A DNA stretch of 19,764 nt from Collinsella sp. GTDB taxonomy: Bacteria; Actinomycetota; Coriobacteriia; Coriobacteriales; Coriobacteriaceae. Both the position numbers and the translations under genes were made by a program. The notes below the pieces were generated by a model. It worked only from the letters and a program-made list of their open reading frames with translations, was not told where the DNA came from and did no database searches. Each line of letters opens with the position of its first letter. Positions within the stretch are counted from its first letter, which is position 1. Shown here in pieces: positions 16,072 through 19,764 of this stretch. The stretch covers positions 1 to 19,764 of the forward strand of contig DXLP01000037.1 in the NCBI GenBank assembly GCA_019414645.1. The letters run 5' to 3'.

Positions 16072-16202
16072 GCTGTTCGGCCAGCCCACAAGCCGCCGTC
16101 TCACAGGTGTAGCGCGTTTGCCCGCAGCGCCCGCGAGCGCTACCATCAACTGATGGATTATCGAGCGCCCGTCCAGCGCAAAGCGTATAAAAGGGGAACA
16201 AT

Positions 16203-16463
16203 ATGTGCCTTGCCGTTCCCGGTAAAGTAGTCAAACGCGACGACGACCTCAAGGCCACCGTCGACATGATGGGCATCGAGCGCCCCGTGTCGCTACGACT
16301 CGTGCCGACGGCACAGGTTGGCGACTATATTCTCGTACACGCCGGCTTTGGCATCCAGATCGTCGACGAGCAGGAAGCGCAGGAGACGCTCGAGCTCGTT
16401 AATGCCATGAGCGAACTGGTCGAAGAAGACCAACTTGCCACTAACCCGGCCGAGGCATACTAG
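16203..16463 (+). CDS. hypC: HypC, hydrogenase maturation chaperone
   Basis: 86-residue small beta-barrel chaperone that works with HypD to carry the Fe(CN)2CO unit to the hydrogenase large-subunit precursor. The defining N-terminus MCLAVPGKVV is intact, with essential Cys2 exposed after Met removal. The GDYILVHAGFGIQIVDEQEAQETLEL segment is typical, and length is normal with a slightly extended C-terminus. AAAAGGGG precedes the ATG. The 131 bases after hypF hold small inverted repeats (ggctg/cagcc after the hypF stop; ccatca/tgatgg at 16143-16156) but no clear terminator, so read-through from hypF is likely. Its stop overlaps the hypD start by one base. Confidence 0.96.
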   Translation: MCLAVPGKVVKRDDDLKATVDMMGIERPVSLRLVPTAQVGDYILVHAGFGIQIVDEQEAQETLELVNAMSELVEEDQLATNPAEAY

Positions 16464-17578
16464 TGGCGGCCGGACAGCCGGCTCGCTCCGGTATCGACTT
16501 TTCGGCATTTCGCGATTCCAAGCTGGCCCGCGAGCTCATCGAACGCATCCATGAACTCGTCGGCGACCGCACCATCAACCTTATGGAAGTCTGCGGCACG
16601 CACACCGTGAGCATCGGCCGCTATGGCTTTCGCTCCATTATGCCGGTCGGGCTCAAGCTGCTGAGCGGCCCGGGCTGTCCCGTCTGCGTTACCGCCAACC
16701 GCGACATCGACCACGCAATCGCGCTCGCCAACATAGACGGCGCCATCATCACCACCTTTGGCGACATGATGCGCGTGCCCGGATCGTCCACCTCGCTCGC
16801 TGCGCAAAAGGCGGCAGGGCGCGACATCCGCATCGTCTATTCCCCGCTCGATGCGCTCGACATTGCCGAGCAGAACCCCGATCGTCCGGTCATTTTTATG
16901 GGCGTGGGCTTTGAGACCACAACTCCCACCATCGCCGCCGCCATCTTGGAGGCCGAGGCGCGCGGACTTTTGAACTTCTCGGTCTATTGCGCCCACAAGA
17001 CCACGCCGCCGGCGTTGCGCGCCATCGCCAACGATCCCGAGACCGCCATCGACGGCTTTATCCTGCCGGGCCACGTCGCCACCATCACGGGCTTGGCGCC
17101 CTTTAGCTTTTTGGTCGATGAGTTCGATACCCCGGGCGTGGTCACGGGATTTGAACCGGTCGATATCCTGCAGGGCATCTGCATGCTGGTCCAGATGATT
17201 GTCGAGGGCAGGCCCGCGATTGGCAACGCCTACCGCCGTGGCGTCAACGCAGACGGCAACCCCGTGGCGCGTCAGCTGGTCGAGCAGGTGTTTGAGCCGT
17301 GCGATACCACGTGGCGCGGGCTGGGGCCGATTGCCAACTCGGGCCTTTCCATCCGCCCCGAGTTCTCGCGCTTTGATGCCCGCGCTCGCTTTGACGTGCC
17401 CGTTGAGGCGACGGTCGAGCCGCGTGGATGCCGCTGCGGCGACGTGCTGCGCGGGGCCATTACGCCGAGCAGCTGCCCGCTCTTTGGCCGCACCTGCACG
17501 CCCGAGCATCCCGTCGGCCCGTGCATGGTGAGCTCCGAGGGCAGCTGCGCGGCGTACCACCGCTACCGCGACTATTAG
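16463..17578 (+). CDS. hypD: HypD, iron-sulphur hydrogenase maturation protein
   Basis: 371-residue [4Fe-4S] protein that with HypC forms the scaffold on which cyanide and CO are attached to iron. Conserved motifs: VCGTHT (Cys44), SGPGCPVCVT (Cys72, Cys75), GVGFETTTP, and a C-terminal cysteine cluster (Cys323, 325, 338, 345, 354, 362) where the cluster ligands reside. Length is typical. The start is GTG at 16463, sharing its first base with the hypC TAG, so translation is coupled. hypE follows after 81 bases that contain a perfect hairpin. Confidence 0.96.
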   Translation: MAAGQPARSGIDFSAFRDSKLARELIERIHELVGDRTINLMEVCGTHTVSIGRYGFRSIMPVGLKLLSGPGCPVCVTANRDIDHAIALANIDGAIITTFGDMMRVPGSSTSLAAQKAAGRDIRIVYSPLDALDIAEQNPDRPVIFMGVGFETTTPTIAAAILEAEARGLLNFSVYCAHKTTPPALRAIANDPETAIDGFILPGHVATITGLAPFSFLVDEFDTPGVVTGFEPVDILQGICMLVQMIVEGRPAIGNAYRRGVNADGNPVARQLVEQVFEPCDTTWRGLGPIANSGLSIRPEFSRFDARARFDVPVEATVEPRGCRCGDVLRGAITPSSCPLFGRTCTPEHPVGPCMVSSEGSCAAYHRYRDY

Positions 17579-17580
17579 GT

Positions 17581-17604
17581 TCCGCCGTTCTAACGAACGG
17601 CGGA
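17581..17604 (+). other. Hairpin directly after hypD
   Basis: tccgccgttc (17581-17590) and gaacggcgga (17595-17604) form a perfect 10-bp stem with a 4-base taac loop, starting 2 bases after the hypD stop. No T-run follows, so it is not a normal intrinsic terminator. It may protect the 3' end of hypCD mRNA or separate hypE translation. Confidence 0.55.
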
Positions 17605-17628
17605 CCGGTCGACGCTGCGCCTCACCCA

Positions 17629-17634
17629 TATAAT
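17629..17634 (+). promoter_or_regulatory. Possible -10 box for hypE
   Basis: A perfect TATAAT stands 26 bases before the hypE ATG and 25 after the hypD hairpin. No recognisable -35 lies 16-18 bases upstream (the best hexamer matches 2 of 6), so it may be chance or need an activator. Confidence 0.25.
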
Positions 17635-17659
17635 TCCACCCACGATTGGAGTTTTCGAT

Positions 17660-18694
17660 ATGTCCCATAGCATCACCGATAGCACCGTCCTGTTGGGCCA
17701 CGGCTCTGGCGGTCAGATGATGAAACGCATCATCGATGAGGTCTTTTTGGATGCCTTTGGGTCGCCCGAGCTGCTCGAAGGCAACGACGCCGGCGTCGCC
17801 GCGCTGCCCGCGAGCGGGCGCATCGCCATGTCGACCGACAGCTTTGTGGTCTCGCCGCAGTTCTTCCCCGGCGGCAATATCGGCCGCCTCGCCGTGTGCG
17901 GAACCGTCAACGACGTCGCGACCTCGGGTGCCAACGTGCGCTACCTATCGTGCGGCTTTATCCTCGAAGAGGGCTATCCCATGGATAAGCTCCGCCAGAT
18001 TGTGCAGACGATGGCCGAGACGGCGCGCGAGGCGGATGTGTCCATAATCACGGGCGACACCAAGGTGGTCGAGCGCGGCGGGGCCGACGGCGTCTATATC
18101 AATACCGCCGGCGTGGGCGAGGTGCCTGCGGGCGTGGCGCTCAGCGGCGCCAACTGCCAGCCCGGCGATGTCATTCTGGTATCGGGTACGTTGGGCGACC
18201 ACGGCATCGCCATCATGAGCCAGCGCGAGGGCTTGGCGTTTTCGAGCACGATCGAAAGCGACGCCGCGCCGCTCAACCACCTGATTGCCGATGTGCTTGC
18301 CGCAGCACCCGACACACGCTGCTTTCGCGACCCCACGCGCGGTGGCTTGGCGTCCACACTCAACGAGTTTGCCCAAGCCAGCGTCATTGCCATGGAGATC
18401 GACGAGAATGCTGTGCCCGTGCGTCCCGATGTGCAGGCGGCTTGCGAGATGCTCGGCTATGACGTGCTGCAGGTGGCAAATGAGGGCAAGATGGTTGCCG
18501 TCGTGCCGGCCGAGCAAGCCGATGCCGCGCTGAGCGCCATGCGCGCTGCCCGCTACGGCGAGAATGCCGCCGTCATCGGTCGCGTGCTGCCGCTTGCCGA
18601 GGGCGCCCGTCCCGCCGTGCGCGTGCGCACCGGCTGGGGTTCGACCCGCATCCTCGACATGCTTGTAGGAGAGCAGCTGCCGAGAATTTGCTAA
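17660..18694 (+). CDS. hypE: HypE, hydrogenase maturation dehydratase
   Basis: 344 residues. HypE receives the carbamoyl group from HypF on its C-terminal cysteine and dehydrates it with ATP to a thiocyanate, the CN donor to the HypCD complex. The essential tail PRIC ends the protein (Cys344). N-terminal GHGSGGQMM, the ATP-site words STDSFVVSPQFFPGG and NDVATSGA, ITGDTKVVERG, and FRDPTRGGLASTLNE are classic for the PurM/SelD-like fold. Length is normal. The ATG follows GGAG at 8 bases. It is the last hyp gene in the window; hypA and hypB, which deliver nickel, are not next to it. Confidence 0.97.
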   Translation: MSHSITDSTVLLGHGSGGQMMKRIIDEVFLDAFGSPELLEGNDAGVAALPASGRIAMSTDSFVVSPQFFPGGNIGRLAVCGTVNDVATSGANVRYLSCGFILEEGYPMDKLRQIVQTMAETAREADVSIITGDTKVVERGGADGVYINTAGVGEVPAGVALSGANCQPGDVILVSGTLGDHGIAIMSQREGLAFSSTIESDAAPLNHLIADVLAAAPDTRCFRDPTRGGLASTLNEFAQASVIAMEIDENAVPVRPDVQAACEMLGYDVLQVANEGKMVAVVPAEQADAALSAMRAARYGENAAVIGRVLPLAEGARPAVRVRTGWGSTRILDMLVGEQLPRIC

Positions 18695-18799
18695 CGACAA
18701 AGGCTCAGGGCTATTAAAGATATTCAGATTCCAAACATGCCCGGCACGCATGCCCAGTATCATGGGGTGCGTTTTACAACTCAAGCGGCAGGAGCACCC

Positions 18800-19468
18800 A
18801 TGGCAGCAGCTTTTTCCCATGTGATCTTTGACCTGGACGGAACCATCCTCAACACGCTCGAGGACCTGGCGGCCGCCGGCAACCATACCTGCGAGGCGCA
18901 CGGCTGGCCCACGTTTGCCGTTGACGAGTACCGCTACAAGGTGGGAAACGGCATGCTCAAGCTGGTTGAGCGCTTTATGCCCGCCGAGTACGCAGGCGAC
19001 GGCCGCATGTTTGAGCAGACGCTTGCCGAGTTTAGGGCTTACTACGGCGAGCACAAGGAAGACCACACCGCTCCCTATGCCGGCACGATCGAGACGCTCG
19101 ACCGCTTGCGCGCCGCGGGCGTTCAGCTTGCCGTGCTCACTAACAAGGACCACGTCTCGGCGGCTCCGCTTATCGAGAAGTATTTTGGTTCCGAGCGCTT
19201 TGCGCTGGTACAGGGCCGTGTCGATGCGTTTCCGCCCAAGCCCGAGGCGCCTGTTACGCTGCATGTGATGGAAGAGCTGGGCGCCGACCCGGCGACCACG
19301 CTCTATGTGGGCGATTCCAATGTCGATATCCTGACCGGTCACAACGCCGGCCTTAAGAGTGCGGGCGTCAGCTGGGGCTTCCGCGGCCGCGCAGAGTTGG
19401 AGGCCGCCGGCGCCGACTACGTGGTGGACACCCAGGACGAGCTCGCAGCGCTGGTGCTGGGCGAGTAA
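18800..19468 (+). CDS. HAD-superfamily phosphatase, phosphoglycolate phosphatase-like
   Basis: 222-residue hydrolase, subclass I HAD with an alpha-helical cap. All four catalytic motifs are present: DLDGT with nucleophile Asp11 and acid/base Asp13, Thr114 (LTNKD), Lys147 (PPKPEA) and GDSNVDIL with Asp172 and Asp176. The closest type by eye is Gph/PGP (2-phosphoglycolate to glycolate), but substrate cannot be fixed from sequence; a broader sugar-phosphate or nucleotide phosphatase is possible. ATG 18800 was chosen for GGAG 5 bases upstream and the immediate start of the HAD core; an earlier in-frame ATG at 18737 would add 21 unrelated residues. Upstream, catgccc occurs twice 13 bases apart (18735-18754). 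It appears to be a separate unit after hypE. Confidence 0.92.
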   Translation: MAAAFSHVIFDLDGTILNTLEDLAAAGNHTCEAHGWPTFAVDEYRYKVGNGMLKLVERFMPAEYAGDGRMFEQTLAEFRAYYGEHKEDHTAPYAGTIETLDRLRAAGVQLAVLTNKDHVSAAPLIEKYFGSERFALVQGRVDAFPPKPEAPVTLHVMEELGADPATTLYVGDSNVDILTGHNAGLKSAGVSWGFRGRAELEAAGADYVVDTQDELAALVLGE

Positions 19469-19510
19469 CGAGCGACACTGCTTAACGCAGCTGCGACAAT
19501 TCTTCCGCGC

Positions 19511-19680
19511 GGAAAGCGCGTCCCGTTTTGGAGCTCCGGAATGGGATGCGCTTTCCGTTTGAGGCGCATCAGGGAAACCGCATCCCGTTTCAGAGCAATA
19601 TTCCGGGTCGCACTTTCCGTAACCCACCCCATCCGGAAAATGCGACCCGCTATTCGGCCAAAAACCGGGTCGCGGTTTCC
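19511..19680. repeat. Array B: three 46-base inverted repeats, 62-base period
   Basis: Units at 19511-19556, 19573-19618 and 19635-19680, each 46 bases with 16-base spacers, exactly as in array A at 4647-4816. Unit 1 pairs well (13 of 14 arm positions); units 2 and 3 differ between arms mainly at the variable positions 6-7 and 10-11. Unit 1 starts gcggaaagcgcgtcccg, close to unit 1 of array A (gcggaaagctcgtcccg). The array is followed by caagcac (19681-19687), as in array A. It begins 43 bases after the stop of the HAD gene. It is not coding. Confidence 0.85.
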
Positions 19681-19734
19681 CAAGCACTCGATGCAACGCT
19701 AGCACAAGGAATGTCCATTACAGTCGAAATTGTC

Positions 19735-19755
19735 AGCCCGGGCCCGTCTCGGGCT
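19735..19755. other. Small inverted repeat at window end
   Basis: agcccg (19735-19740) and cgggct (19750-19755) are inverted copies around 9 bases. No T-run is visible before the window ends. It may belong to a unit beyond the edge; I see no gene start in the last 80 bases. Confidence 0.25.
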
Positions 19756-19764
19756 ACGATTGAG

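Noticed and set aside
16460..17701. 413-codon frame antisense to hypD
   Set aside because: Shadow of hypD; no domain and no ribosome site.
19417..19683. 88-codon minus-strand open frame across repeat array B
   Set aside because: Same reason as array A: it reads through non-coding repeats and the end of the HAD gene.
17945..19705. 586-codon minus-strand frame opposite hypE and the HAD gene
   Set aside because: Both plus-strand genes have full motif sets; the antisense frame spans two genes, a gap and the repeat array with no recognisable domain.

Overview
The window is GC-rich, densely coded DNA. Gene content and style point to an anaerobic Actinobacterium of the Coriobacteriia, most like a gut Collinsella. 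The clues are an actinobacterial dnaK-grpE-dnaJ-hspR operon ending in a MerR-type HspR, a zinc-finger-less DnaJ, a clostridial-type 2[4Fe-4S] ferredoxin, a de novo NAD operon with NiaR, an AgrC/LytTR-type two-component pair, and NiFe-hydrogenase maturation genes. The genus assignment is inference; no rRNA or other marker is present.

Layout. (1) 85-4384, minus strand: heat-shock operon dnaK > grpE > dnaJ > hspR. HspR probably represses its own operon together with DnaK. (2) 4385-5040: a 656-base gap with the dnaK upstream region, an array of three 46-base inverted repeats at an exact 62-base period, and a probable ferredoxin promoter. (3) 5041-5226, plus strand: ferredoxin, followed by a strong bidirectional terminator. 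(4) 5319-9186, minus strand: nadA > nadB > nadC > niaR, making quinolinate and then nicotinate mononucleotide, with the predicted nicotinate-sensing repressor last. A perfect 19-bp-arm palindrome overlaps the nadA promoter. (5) 9480-11479, plus strand: LytTR response regulator and AgrC-like kinase. (6) 11544-12119, minus strand: a degenerate uracil-DNA-glycosylase-like protein, divergent from trxA (12256-12576). (7) 12808-18694, plus strand: a small unknown helical protein, NikR with a His/Cys-rich N-terminal tail, then hypF, hypC, hypD and hypE. These four make and deliver the Fe(CN)2CO ligands for NiFe hydrogenase. hypA, hypB and hydrogenase subunit genes are not in the window. (8) 18800-19468: a phosphoglycolate-phosphatase-like HAD hydrolase. 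(9) 19511-19680: a second copy of the three-unit 62-base-period repeat array.

Most genes are ordinary housekeeping genes. The items most worth a second look are the two matching repeat arrays 15 kb apart (same unit length, period, unit number and orientation, and a shared right-hand flank), the nadA operator-promoter palindrome, a likely second translation start inside grpE, the metal-binding-looking tail of NikR with its small partner gene, and the UDG-like protein lacking catalytic residues.
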